Assembly (NCBI RefSeq): GCF_900128425.1
Contig: NZ_LT635782.1
Coordinates: forward strand, 1,680,475-1,744,474
Reading direction: 5' to 3'
Length of the DNA stretch: 64,000 nt
Origin: Anaerococcus urinomassiliensis
GTDB taxonomy: Bacteria; Bacillota; Clostridia; Tissierellales; Peptoniphilaceae
Under the pieces are notes generated by a model that saw only the letters and a program-made list of their open reading frames with translations, had not been told where the DNA came from and did not search any database. Shown one piece after another: positions 43,026 through 51,612 of the stretch. The translations under genes were made by a program, and so were the position numbers. Every line of letters begins with the position of its first letter. The stretch's first letter is position 1.

Positions 43026-43679
43026 TTATAAAGTTTCCAGTAATTCTTCTGCTTCTTTGATATATTCATTAGCCTCTGCCATTAATCTGATTAGTTTATC
43101 CTTAACTTTTTCAATAGTTTTTGGATAGTTTTCTATGATATCTTCACAAGCGTCGATTTGTATTTTGGCATTTTCTATAGATTTTTCTAGATTAGCCTTT
43201 ATCTTCGCTATGTTTTCTAACTCTTCAACTTCCTTGAGAATATTTCCATTTTCTTCCTCTTCTGGAATATTTTCCTCCACCACTCCTGGAACGTACTCTT
43301 CAACTTCTCCTGTGTTTTCATTTGAAGATCCACTATTATTTCCCTTGAAATAATTCTCTCCAACTTCTCCATTCTTGTTTCTATCGAGCATAAATGGATA
43401 TTGCCAATCTTTGCTTTCTACAATAGGTAAGCTATATCTATTACTCGCCAAGAGCTCATCAATAGTCAGTGGAGTTCTGTTATCTGTATTCATAGTATCT
43501 AATTCTGCTCTCTGACTATCTGTTAGTGCTAAATATGCATCTCTAGTCTTTGATGACCTATAAAAGGCTGAATTTTTATTAATAGATGACGCATATGACC
43601 TATCGATGTGTACCATTTGTCCGGCAAAGGCAAAACTTAGAGCAAGTCCTGTCGCTAGAAATTTTTTGTTTATTTTCAT
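43026..43679 (-). CDS. secreted protein with C-terminal coiled-coil module
   Basis: A 217-residue protein with a Sec signal peptide (residues 1 to about 30, ending 'RSYASS'). A central region has 'LTDSQRAELDTMNTDN', 'YSLPIVESKDWQYPFMLD' and 'DRNKNGEVGE', a short Excalibur-like acidic loop. A low-complexity acidic/Asn stretch follows, then a helical C-terminal module 'KSIENAKIQIDACEDIIENY' that is strongly similar to the end of the CAP protein encoded upstream. No LPXTG anchor. Function unknown; the shared module may mediate wall or partner binding. Confidence 0.78.
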   Translation of the reverse strand: MKINKKFLATGLALSFAFAGQMVHIDRSYASSINKNSAFYRSSKTRDAYLALTDSQRAELDTMNTDNRTPLTIDELLASNRYSLPIVESKDWQYPFMLDRNKNGEVGENYFKGNNSGSSNENTGEVEEYVPGVVEENIPEEEENGNILKEVEELENIAKIKANLEKSIENAKIQIDACEDIIENYPKTIEKVKDKLIRLMAEANEYIKEAEELLETL

Positions 43680-43808
43680 TTACCCCCCCAGTAGATAAGG
43701 ATTTGTTAACGTTATAATTTATCCTTATTCAAGCAATTTATTTATATATATATTATTATAAATAATGTTTTTTATCAAATATTATAAGAAAACATTTAAA
43801 TTTTTCAA

Positions 43809-43837
43809 TAAAAAAGAGCTGCTAGATAACTAACAGC
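43809..43837 (-). terminator. terminator of the CAP-protein gene
   Basis: Minus-strand stem GCTGTTAG/CTAGCAGC (one mismatch) with a short loop, then CTC and six T, about 15 bases after the stop codon. Confidence 0.8.
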
Positions 43838-43851
43838 ACCTTTATAATAAT

Positions 43852-44847
43852 TTATTGTCCTATCAAGGCCCTAAGTTCTTTTATAAGCTCTTTACTTTCC
43901 TCGATTAGTCCAAGTAGTTTTCCCTTAACATTTTTTATAGTTTCTGGATAATTATTAATCAAATCTTCTGAGGCCTTTATTTGTATTTCAGCTTCTTCGA
44001 TTGATTTATCAACATTTTTTCTTACTTCTTCTGAAATTTCTTCTTTGTATTTACCAGTGCTTAGGATGTATTCACCCATTATTTTACTTTGTTCTTCATT
44101 GTTATTTGCCACATCTTTGGCAAATTCTGCTGTAGCAAATGTTTCTTTTTGCTTTGGATCTTTCACTTCAGCAAATCCAACATACTTATATCCTGGATTT
44201 AGAAGATCGTGCATACTAGAATTCCAATCGCCTCTTACACCATTTTCCTTTAATAAAAAGTCATATTGGGACTTATTATCTGCTTTTTCTAATTTTCCAT
44301 ATGACCATTTGCCAATTGGGTCTGTAATTTTAGGGTCAATTGTATCTGCTGTAAGGACTTCTCTGTCTGAATGCCTTCCATTGACTGTGGCAGTGGTAAA
44401 ATCTGAAAAGTCAGGTCTTTGGCTGCCTAAGCCTGTGTATGTTTGTTCAAAAGATCTTTGGATGGCGATTTTTTCCAAATCATTTGACCATTTTATTGCA
44501 TTTACATATTCTTCTTTTGTTTCATAACCGAATTCCTTGGCAACATCTCGAATAGTGGTTCCTTTTTCGTTGTTTTCATCTAGGGTATATGGAACATTAG
44601 ATTCCCATGATTTGTCACGAACTTCACGAATTCCCATTAGGAATTGTTCATAAACAATGTCATTAGGATTTACTATAACTGTTTTTTCTTTGTAAGTTCC
44701 ACCAGCCTTTGCAACGCCTAGGTCTAAGTTTTTGTCTTTAGCTTCGCTTGTTGCAAGGCTAGTTGAAGGATTTGCAAGGCTATTTAAACCTAAAAATGAA
44801 AACGACAAAGCAAGTGTTGCTGCTGTCAATTTTTTAATCTTTTTCAT
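43852..44847 (-). CDS. secreted CAP (SCP-like) domain protein
   Basis: A 331-residue protein with a signal peptide (about 1-31). Residues 75-260 form a CAP domain: 'QFLMGIREVRDKSWESNVPY', 'NAIKWSNDLEKIAIQRSFEQ', 'SDREVLTADT' and 'GNxxMHDLLNPGYKYVGFA'-like end 'SMHDLLNPGYKYVGFAEV'. The C-terminal 60 residues, 'KSIEEAEIQIKASEDLINNY' onward, match the tail of the neighbouring secreted protein. CAP proteins of human-associated anaerobes are secreted or surface proteins of mostly unknown role. It has its own terminator and probably its own promoter. Confidence 0.85.
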   Translation of the reverse strand: MKKIKKLTAATLALSFSFLGLNSLANPSTSLATSEAKDKNLDLGVAKAGGTYKEKTVIVNPNDIVYEQFLMGIREVRDKSWESNVPYTLDENNEKGTTIRDVAKEFGYETKEEYVNAIKWSNDLEKIAIQRSFEQTYTGLGSQRPDFSDFTTATVNGRHSDREVLTADTIDPKITDPIGKWSYGKLEKADNKSQYDFLLKENGVRGDWNSSMHDLLNPGYKYVGFAEVKDPKQKETFATAEFAKDVANNNEEQSKIMGEYILSTGKYKEEISEEVRKNVDKSIEEAEIQIKASEDLINNYPETIKNVKGKLLGLIEESKELIKELRALIGQ

Positions 44848-44927
44848 AATTCTCTCCTTAAAAGCTTAGTAGCTTTACTAATTGTTTTGAAATCCTTACG
44901 TTATAAAAATACCCGCTGAGTTTGATT

Positions 44928-46574
44928 TTAATCATTTACATCATGAAATCCTTTTTTGTAAGATTTTATTGAAATATTAGCCAAAAATACTGTCAAAAGA
45001 ATAATCATTAATAAATCTACTGCGCCTGCCAGATAGAAATTTCCCGATACATTTAATACAAATATAAATGCACCAATCAAAATCCCCGTAATAACCAGGG
45101 AAAGGAAGTAATATAGTATATTTTTTACATTACCCTTGCTGATTTCTTCTGGTCTTGTCCAATTAATTTTAATGTTTTTACTACCTACATATAGACCTTC
45201 AAAAGATGCTGTAAGACTTGCAAGCATCATTCCTAAAAATAAAAATATGCTGTTTACTAGTCCAAAATTAAAGACAAGTCCATATATTATGCAGAGTATG
45301 AGATTAAATGCCCCAGTTACTAGAAGGCCAGAAAACATCCTAGCCTTAAAATGGCTTACTGGATCTATTGGGAGAGTTTGGAATAGGTAAAAACTCTTGT
45401 GTTCCCTTGAAAGGGACGTGCTTGTAAGACCTCCATTTACCCACATTAATAGACCCAAGGCAAAGCCAATAAGAAATATTGCTAATTTTATCTCTCCTCC
45501 ACCAAAATCTAGTGTTTGCAAATCTACTACTAATTTCTTACCTGTAGTGAATCCCAATATTCCAAAGATCATAATCATACTTGCAGCTGGATATATAAAT
45601 ATTACATTTGAAAATAAATTTTTGATATCCCTTCTAAAGATAGCCGCAAATTGAGACGAACTTTTGAAATCTTTATCAGATAGGCTATGTTCCTTTTTCT
45701 TACCCGCTGATCCTTCTTTTTCACTCAGACTATCATAGTAGAATTTATCTGCTAATTTGTAAGTTACAAACAAAAACAATGCTGATATACCAATTAAGAT
45801 TATTGTGTAGATTAGCTTTTGCTTTATATCTCCACCAAGGCTTTGACCAAAGATTTTGGCATTAAAAAATACATTTGATATTCCACTTAGCTTATCAATA
45901 GTTCTATTTATAGTTCCTGAATCCACCTGTTCTATACTACTTCCACCATAAGCGTAAAAGTAAATAATGCCTGTGATAATTAGGAGTATAACATATCCAA
46001 GATTTTTAAAAAGTTTTCTGTGACTGCCTGCATTTGTAAATCTTATAATAAGTAAGATTATAATAGTTAAAATACAATTTGGAACTATAATCAAGCCAAA
46101 GAAATTAATTAATCCAAGGACTAACACTGGTAGAGAAAATCCTTTGTAAGAGAAATAAATTCCCAAGGCTATAAATAAAAATAAAATATAGTCTACAAAA
46201 GATCCTATTTCTCCAAGTAGTTTTCCTATAAATAATTCACCTTGTCCAATTGGCAGAGTCTTATATATCTTTATATTTTTATCTGAGAAAAAGCCTGATA
46301 AAATCTTTGGTATATAAAAAATCAAAATCATCAGCACTATAGCCATACCAAAAAATGTGAAATACATGGCTTCTCCGTTTTCCTTTACCAAGAACACATT
46401 TGCTAATATATTCATGATTGTAAAAAAAATAAAAAATAAAAACAAATAGGTGAATAAGAAAAACAAAATCCTTAAAAAATAATTATTTGGCAAATTTGGG
46501 GCTTTTTTGCTTGGAAAATATGGGAAAAATGCTTCTTTAAAATGATATTTTGCAACTGTCCATAAATTATTCAT
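44928..46574 (-). CDS. ABC exporter permease, large ABC-2-like type
   Basis: A 548-residue membrane protein with around twelve hydrophobic segments in two clusters. A soluble Lys/Ser-rich loop 'KEGSAGKKKEHSLSDKD' lies near residue 295. Segments 'NIKIYKTLPIGQGELFIGKLLG' (in part) and 'YLFQTLPIDPVSHFKARM' resemble each other and are typical of putative ABC exporter permeases that work with a single ATPase. It overlaps the ATPase gene by eight bases. The substrate is unknown. Confidence 0.82.
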   Translation of the reverse strand: MNNLWTVAKYHFKEAFFPYFPSKKAPNLPNNYFLRILFFLFTYLFLFFIFFTIMNILANVFLVKENGEAMYFTFFGMAIVLMILIFYIPKILSGFFSDKNIKIYKTLPIGQGELFIGKLLGEIGSFVDYILFLFIALGIYFSYKGFSLPVLVLGLINFFGLIIVPNCILTIIILLIIRFTNAGSHRKLFKNLGYVILLIITGIIYFYAYGGSSIEQVDSGTINRTIDKLSGISNVFFNAKIFGQSLGGDIKQKLIYTIILIGISALFLFVTYKLADKFYYDSLSEKEGSAGKKKEHSLSDKDFKSSSQFAAIFRRDIKNLFSNVIFIYPAASMIMIFGILGFTTGKKLVVDLQTLDFGGGEIKLAIFLIGFALGLLMWVNGGLTSTSLSREHKSFYLFQTLPIDPVSHFKARMFSGLLVTGAFNLILCIIYGLVFNFGLVNSIFLFLGMMLASLTASFEGLYVGSKNIKINWTRPEEISKGNVKNILYYFLSLVITGILIGAFIFVLNVSGNFYLAGAVDLLMIILLTVFLANISIKSYKKGFHDVND

Positions 46575-47289
46575 CTGTAAGCTCCAAGAATACTGATTCT
46601 AGATTTTCCTTATGAGTAGAAGAATTTCTAATCTCATCAAAAGTACCAATCGCAATAATTTTCCCCTTGTTTATTATTGCAATCCTATCACATAGTTCTT
46701 GAGCTACGCTCATTACGTGTGTTGAGAAAAACACGGATTTTCCCTTTGCAGTGCGGTCTCTTAGGATTTCTTTAAGGTTATAAGCACTTTTTGCATCAAG
46801 TCCTACCATTGGTTCATCTAGAATCAATACATCAGGGTCATTTATCAATGCTCCAATTAGTGCAAGTCTTTGGGCCATACCGTGAGAATATGTTTCTATT
46901 TGATCTGCCATGGCCATCCTTATATCAAAAAATTCCAAATAATAATCAAGTCTCTCTTTGCGAGTCTGCTCGTCTATGCCGTATATATCAGCCAGAAAAT
47001 TTATGTATTCATAGCCAGAATAGTTTTCAAAAAGTTCTGGGTTATCAGGTACGTATGAGAATTGTTTCTTATAGGCTATTTGGTCTTCATCCATAGTGAT
47101 TCCACCCATGGTAATACTTCCATTAGTGATGGAATTGATGCCAACAATAGACTTTATAGTAGTAGATTTACCTGCTCCATTTGGTCCTAGAAAACCAAAT
47201 ATTTCACCATTTCTTACATCAAAAGATATATCATCAACAGCAATTTTGCCGTTGGAATAAGCCTTTGTAAAATTTTTTACTTCAATCAT
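46567..47289 (-). CDS. ABC exporter ATP-binding protein
   Basis: A 240-residue ATPase: Walker A 'GPNGAGKSTTIKSIVG', Q-loop 'FSYVPDNPELFENYSG', signature 'YSHGMAQRLALIGALIND' and Walker B 'VLILDEPMVGLDAKSA', followed by 'FSTHVMSVAQELCDR'. The family resembles the CcmA/NatA exporters. First gene of a two-gene operon with the permease; divergent from clcA. Confidence 0.9.
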   Translation of the reverse strand: MIEVKNFTKAYSNGKIAVDDISFDVRNGEIFGFLGPNGAGKSTTIKSIVGINSITNGSITMGGITMDEDQIAYKKQFSYVPDNPELFENYSGYEYINFLADIYGIDEQTRKERLDYYLEFFDIRMAMADQIETYSHGMAQRLALIGALINDPDVLILDEPMVGLDAKSAYNLKEILRDRTAKGKSVFFSTHVMSVAQELCDRIAIINKGKIIAIGTFDEIRNSSTHKENLESVFLELTDE

Positions 47290-47420
47290 ATTCGCCTCCT
47301 CTAGCTAAATTGTATCATAGGGGCGAATATATTTAAAATATGAATCATAGTTTTAAAAATACAAGATTTAATTTCTTTCCAGTATAATAAATTTATCTAG
47401 TAAATTTAAGGATGGTAAAA

Positions 47421-48947
47421 ATGAAAAATCATTTTGATGATAAAAGAAAACTAATATTTAGAATATTGGTTGATTCGATAATAGTTGGCATAATCGCAGG
47501 CTTATTTTCAGTCCTCTATAGATTTATTATTTCAAAGATGGATATCTACAGGGGATATTTGTATGCTGATTTTAACCTAAAATCTATACTAATACTATTA
47601 ACTATTGCAATTATTTCTTCTTATGCAATATATAAGCTATTAAAATGGGCGCCTCTTTCTGGTGGAAGTGGTATTCCCCAAATCAGAGCGGAGATACTTG
47701 GTAAGTTTCAAATGGAGGAAGTTCCTACTATTGCTTCAAAAATCATAGGTGGAGGCCTGGGTAATCTCATGGGATTTTCACTAGGCCGTGAGGGCCCATC
47801 AATCCAAATAGGTGGGGCAAGTGCCAAACTTGTTGGCAAGTTTCTTAAAAGAGAACCTGACGAAATAAAATATTTAATCACTGCAGGAGCTGCCGCAGGC
47901 CTTGCTGCAGCCTTCAATGCCCCTCTAGCTGGTTGTATATTCGCTATTGAGGAGTTGCACAAATCTTATTCCAAATATGTGCTTTTGCCAGCACTTATTG
48001 CATCAATTACAGCAAATTTCATATCCTTTGTCTTGATGGGACCTGAAACTGCCTTTTCTTTTGCAGTAGCCGAGTCTTTGCCAATGAAACTAATCTGGGT
48101 TGCAATACTTATAGGAATTCTCACAGGAGTTATTGGAGTTTTTTATAATACTTTAATTGTAAAATTTCAAGATATGTTCAAGAAATTAAGCTCACCTATA
48201 GCAAAATATGGCCTATTGATGGCTGTTACAACATTTATTGGCTTTACATTTTTTAAGGCTACTGGCGGTGGCCACGGACTTTTGGAAGAAATGTCTTTGA
48301 ACAAATTTTCTGTAGCTTACATACTGATAATCCTATTAGCTAAACTTTTTTATACAACTTTTTGTTATGGATCTGGAGTCCAAGGTGGTATTTTCTTGCC
48401 AGTCCTTGTCATAGGAGGTTGTTGTGGATCACTGATATTTTTGATGCTTAGAAATGCTGTACCTATAGAACAATTTTATATAAACTTCCTAATACTAGGC
48501 ATGAGTGGCATACTTGCTTCTGTTGTAAGAAGTCCTATCCTTTCAATAATCCTAGTGTCAGAAATGACAAAGACCTTTGAACATCTCATAGCCTTATCAA
48601 TTGTTGTAATGGTCTCATATTATATAGCAGAAGCCTTCAAGATAGCTCCAATCTATGACACACTTTTAGAAAGACAATTAAAAGATAAGAATTTGCTAAG
48701 TCCTGTCGAAAGAGAACTTGGAAATTATTCTATTTTTGAATACACCATGGCAGAAAATCTTGAAGTTGTTGGCAAAAGACTAAGAGAAATCGACTTTCCA
48801 AAACATGTCATCGTCCTAACCATAGAAAGAGACGGCCATGAATTTATTCCAAATGCTGACGACTATATCTTAGCAGCTGACAAATTGACAGTCCTTGAGG
48901 ATGCTACAGATGCCCTAGATATAGACAAATTTTTGAAATATGAATAG
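47421..48947 (+). CDS. clcA: ClC-type chloride channel/transporter with C-terminal TrkA-C domain
   Basis: A 508-residue membrane protein from the ATG at 47421, which is eight bases after AAGGA; an ATG nine bases earlier lies in the ribosome site. ClC signatures: 'GSGIPQIRAEIL', 'GFSLGREGPSIQIGGASAKL' with the gating Glu of GREGP, 'GAAAGLAAAFNAPLAGCIFA' and 'YGSGVQGGIFLPVLVIGG'. The C-terminal 80 residues form a RCK/TrkA-C-like regulatory domain. Probably a chloride/proton exchanger or fluoride-insensitive ClC; ion selectivity is not settled by sequence. Confidence 0.93.
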   Translation: MKNHFDDKRKLIFRILVDSIIVGIIAGLFSVLYRFIISKMDIYRGYLYADFNLKSILILLTIAIISSYAIYKLLKWAPLSGGSGIPQIRAEILGKFQMEEVPTIASKIIGGGLGNLMGFSLGREGPSIQIGGASAKLVGKFLKREPDEIKYLITAGAAAGLAAAFNAPLAGCIFAIEELHKSYSKYVLLPALIASITANFISFVLMGPETAFSFAVAESLPMKLIWVAILIGILTGVIGVFYNTLIVKFQDMFKKLSSPIAKYGLLMAVTTFIGFTFFKATGGGHGLLEEMSLNKFSVAYILIILLAKLFYTTFCYGSGVQGGIFLPVLVIGGCCGSLIFLMLRNAVPIEQFYINFLILGMSGILASVVRSPILSIILVSEMTKTFEHLIALSIVVMVSYYIAEAFKIAPIYDTLLERQLKDKNLLSPVERELGNYSIFEYTMAENLEVVGKRLREIDFPKHVIVLTIERDGHEFIPNADDYILAADKLTVLEDATDALDIDKFLKYE

Positions 48948-48948
48948 C

Positions 48949-48997
48949 AAAAAACTCCTTGCCCTTAGCATTATCAAAGCTAAGGTAAGGAGTTTTC
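48949..48997. terminator. bidirectional terminator between clcA and the exporter-like gene
   Basis: A long hairpin AAAACTCCTT...TTAGC / GCTAA...AAGGAGTTTT with T-tracts on both strands, between convergent genes. Confidence 0.88.
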
Positions 48998-49002
48998 TTT
49001 TA

Positions 49003-49506
49003 TTAATGTTTATGATTATAGTTTTCCCTTATTTCAAAATCCGTCCAGTTAACAACAATGGCAGAAATTACTCCAACCATAGTATCAAAGGTCCTATTAA
49101 AGGCAAAGAGAAAGGGCAAGTTCCCCTCGTTGCCGTGGTTTATGGTAATTGACAAAAATACAATTGCCATAATAGATACAGCCTTAGGTTTGCCAGCCAT
49201 AGCCATTACCCAAATTATAATTGACGCTATTAAACTGATCAAAATAAGCTCTACTTCTTTAGGCAGATAATTTGCAGGCACTATCAAAAGAAAGATCAAA
49301 CCACACAAACCACCAAGTATAGTACCAATTACTCTATTTATACCAATCTCACGAGAACCTTCCACGTCCGATTTCAGGCAAATTATGGCGGCAATGGCAC
49401 TATAAAAAGGCAAGCCCTCTCCTGGTCTGAAAGATGAAATCAGCATAGCAAGACTTACAGCAATGAAAGTTTTAACTATTCTAAGGCCAGGTTTCTTAAA
49501 TTTCAC
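49003..49506 (-). CDS. aromatic-acid-exporter-like (DUF939/FUSC) membrane protein
   Basis: A 167-residue protein with four membrane helices. 'FIAVSLAMLISSFRPGEGLP', 'FYSAIAAIICLKSDVEGSRE' and 'GINRVIGTILGGLCGLIFLL' are typical of the ArAE_1/DUF939 family, here only the membrane half without the C-terminal soluble domain. Its GTG start forms a GTGA overlap with the stop of the nucleoside-hydrolase-like gene, so the two are coupled. Substrate unknown. Confidence 0.82.
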   Translation of the reverse strand: MKFKKPGLRIVKTFIAVSLAMLISSFRPGEGLPFYSAIAAIICLKSDVEGSREIGINRVIGTILGGLCGLIFLLIVPANYLPKEVELILISLIASIIIWVMAMAGKPKAVSIMAIVFLSITINHGNEGNLPFLFAFNRTFDTMVGVISAIVVNWTDFEIRENYNHKH

Positions 49507-50333
49507 TTTAGACTCCCCATAAGAAAGTCGTAGAAAGTTTCCTCATTTACCCTAGTCGCCCTGTAGTTTTTCTTCCTTGTATCAGTCCTATAAAGACTTC
49601 CTAGCTCACCATCAGAATCGTCAACATGAATGCCAAAACCTGATTCCTCAAAGATAAAAGCCTCTGGCATAAGCATTAGATACATCAAAAGATTGGCCTT
49701 AAGAAGTCTATAATTATCTTTCTTAAATTCATCTAAAATTATATCCAAATTTTTATCATGGCCTGACAATTTGTCAATCATTTCATCTGAAAGATTGACT
49801 TGATTAGCAATGCCTATTGGCAACAAAAATAAATCAATACTAGAATTTAAAATCTTATCAACAGATCTTGGGTCTTCTATAAAAGTCTCAGAAACTTCGC
49901 CATCACTTTCCCCTCCAAGGATAAAAATATGGGATATATAATCCTCTATCTCTGGGGCTTCCTCTAACGCCCTGGCAATATTTGTAAGACCAGCTGTAGC
50001 AATTATATCAAGTTTGCCACAATCACTAGCCTTATCAATTATATTTTCATAGGCAGGCATTTCTTCTATGTAATCTTTTGTAGTAGTAAAAATTTCCTTG
50101 TCCAAATGGTTGTATTCTGAGAAATTCTCTCCAGCTGCCACTGATAAGTATAGGCCATCATCAGCCATAAGGCCTACAATATTTTCTGCCGCAAGCTTTG
50201 TATTCATCATTCCTGATCCAGTAGACAAGCCCACAAGCTCAAAATCATAAGACTTTGTAGCCATATAAGCCATCAACGCCTCATCTGGCGCAAAATTTGT
50301 ATCTATATATAAAAATGGTTTTTCGTAATCCAT
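49503..50333 (-). CDS. nucleoside-hydrolase-like protein lacking catalytic residues
   Basis: A 276-residue protein with the overall nucleoside hydrolase fold: N-terminal 'FLYIDTNFAPDEALMAYMA', 'LSVAAGENF', 'LDIIATAGLTNIARALEEAP' and 'HIFILGGESDGE'. The canonical calcium motif DxDxxxDD is DTNFAPDE here, with N13 for Asp and E18 for Asp. The conserved HDP segment near the C-terminus reads 'LKANLLMYLMLMPEAF', without His and Asp. It is therefore likely a non-catalytic or altered-function homolog. AGGT-type ribosome site upstream; coupled to the exporter-like gene. Confidence 0.8.
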   Translation of the reverse strand: MDYEKPFLYIDTNFAPDEALMAYMATKSYDFELVGLSTGSGMMNTKLAAENIVGLMADDGLYLSVAAGENFSEYNHLDKEIFTTTKDYIEEMPAYENIIDKASDCGKLDIIATAGLTNIARALEEAPEIEDYISHIFILGGESDGEVSETFIEDPRSVDKILNSSIDLFLLPIGIANQVNLSDEMIDKLSGHDKNLDIILDEFKKDNYRLLKANLLMYLMLMPEAFIFEESGFGIHVDDSDGELGSLYRTDTRKKNYRATRVNEETFYDFLMGSLK

Positions 50334-50380
50334 AATACCTCACTTTTTTCTACTATACTAAGATAAGGCATTTTTACCAT

Positions 50381-50404
50381 AAAAAAGGACAGCTTAGCTG
50401 CCCT
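50381..50404 (-). terminator. terminator of the toxin-antitoxin operon
   Basis: Minus-strand stem AGGGCAGC/GCTGTCCT (one G-T pair), 3-base loop, then six T; 23 bases after the toxin stop. Confidence 0.85.
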
Positions 50405-50426
50405 GTGATTGTACAGTTACAAATCC

Positions 50427-50702
50427 TCATCTATAGATTTCTCTCCTGTGGCCTAGGCTTAAAGCTAGGATTAGAAGCTTATCATCCTCTATTTTGCAAA
50501 TAAGTCTATAATCACCAATCCTATATCTCCAAAGCCCTTGTTTATCTCCAACAAGAGCTTTGCCCCTAAGCCTTGGATTTTCCAAAGTAATTATATTATT
50601 TTTAATATATTTTAGGATTAACCTAGCATTTGACTTATCCATCTTGCGTAACTGTTTATCAAATCTATCAGTTGTTTCAAAACTATACATCAAATTCCTC
50701 AA
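50427..50702 (-). CDS. RelE-family type II toxin
   Basis: A 91-residue mRNA interferase-like protein. 'TTDRFDKQLRKMDKSNARLI' and 'NPRLRGKALVGDKQGLWRYR', then 'IGDYRLICKIEDDKLLILAL' and a terminal 'GHRREIYR' match RelE/ParE-superfamily toxins. The basic residues R61 and R64 region and the C-terminal Arg/Tyr suggest an intact active site. The start overlaps the antitoxin by 20 bases; a later ATG at 50690 is also possible. Ribosome-dependent mRNA cleavage is the expected activity. Confidence 0.9.
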   Translation of the reverse strand: MRNLMYSFETTDRFDKQLRKMDKSNARLILKYIKNNIITLENPRLRGKALVGDKQGLWRYRIGDYRLICKIEDDKLLILALSLGHRREIYR

Positions 50703-50910
50703 ATAATTCTTCTATTGGATGAGAAACTGGATCTTTTAAATATTCTTCGTAAGCCTCTTCGCCAACTTTTATGTCGTAATCATCTTCCAGCTTATCAAGT
50801 ATAGCGGATTTCACTACATCAGAAAAACTCCTATTGGCAAAATCAGCGTATTCATTAATAGCTCTCTCTTCTTCCCTAGTAAATCTAATTGATTTTACAA
50901 CTGTATCCAT
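50683..50910 (-). CDS. RelB/DUF6290-type ribbon-helix-helix antitoxin
   Basis: A 75-residue protein with an N-terminal ribbon-helix-helix ('VKSIRFTREEERAINEYADF' and 'RSFSDVVKSAILDKL') and an acidic C-terminal tail that should wrap the toxin. First gene of the pair, with GGGGGG-rich ribosome site. It overlaps the toxin start by 20 bases. The promoter upstream holds a palindrome over its -10, consistent with autorepression. Confidence 0.9.
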   Translation of the reverse strand: MDTVVKSIRFTREEERAINEYADFANRSFSDVVKSAILDKLEDDYDIKVGEEAYEEYLKDPVSHPIEELFEEFDV

Positions 50911-50929
50911 AAAATCCCCCCCTTGTTTC

Positions 50930-50965
50930 GTAATACAATTGTACTACTAATCCATGATTTTTCAA
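50930..50965 (-). promoter_or_regulatory. toxin-antitoxin promoter and operator
   Basis: Minus-strand TTGAAA (50960-50965), 16 bases, TACAAT (50938-50943). The -10 is the core of an 18-base near-perfect palindrome, TACAATTGTA flanked by GTAG/TTAC (50930-50947), the expected antitoxin operator. Confidence 0.75.
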
Positions 50966-50982
50966 TAAAGCTATTAATTAAA

Positions 50983-51612
50983 CTAAAGTTCTTTATTCTC
51001 ATATATTTTAATAGAAATAACTAAGGATATAATATTTAAAGCAAGAGCTAGAAATAAAATTACTAATCCAGCATGACTTTTGCCAATTATTATATTTTCT
51101 TGTAAAAAGTTAATTACTAAGTCTTCATTTTCCCACAAATAATTCACTATCATAAAGATAAAAATATATATAAATATAAAAAATGTTCTAGCTTTTTGAC
51201 TTCCAAATTTATACATTAGAGGCATTTGGATTAGTGGTATTAAGCTTGACGATAAGATTATAATTGGTATTAGAAGATTTATCGAAAATAAGTTAGGATT
51301 GTTTACCTTTAATCTTCCCAGAAGTCCTATTAATACTGCTAATCCAGCAAATATCCATATAATAAGGTATCTAGAAAAAACAATTTTCCTTTTATTTATC
51401 CCCATACCTACTATATATTTATCTGCATTTGATTTTATATCTACATCAAATAAAGCATTTAAAAGAGCTATTGGTATTAATATAAAAAATCCTGATGATA
51501 ACATTAGCTGACCTTCTCTGTATTCATATCCTGCTATTAATACAATCAACATGGCTATAAACAAAAAGTATTTTTTTATCGAAATCAAATCTTTATATAT
51601 CAAGGCTTTCAT
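50983..51612 (-). CDS. ABC-2 transporter permease
   Basis: A 209-residue membrane protein with six predicted helices, starting 'MKALIYKDLISIKKYFLF' as do many small ABC2-type permeases (ABC2_membrane_5 group). It overlaps the ATPase gene by 20 bases. Third gene of a GntR-ATPase-permease unit of the YtrA type. In Bacillus such operons respond to cell-wall antibiotics, but no substrate is evident here. Confidence 0.82.
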   Translation of the reverse strand: MKALIYKDLISIKKYFLFIAMLIVLIAGYEYREGQLMLSSGFFILIPIALLNALFDVDIKSNADKYIVGMGINKRKIVFSRYLIIWIFAGLAVLIGLLGRLKVNNPNLFSINLLIPIIILSSSLIPLIQMPLMYKFGSQKARTFFIFIYIFIFMIVNYLWENEDLVINFLQENIIIGKSHAGLVILFLALALNIISLVISIKIYENKEL

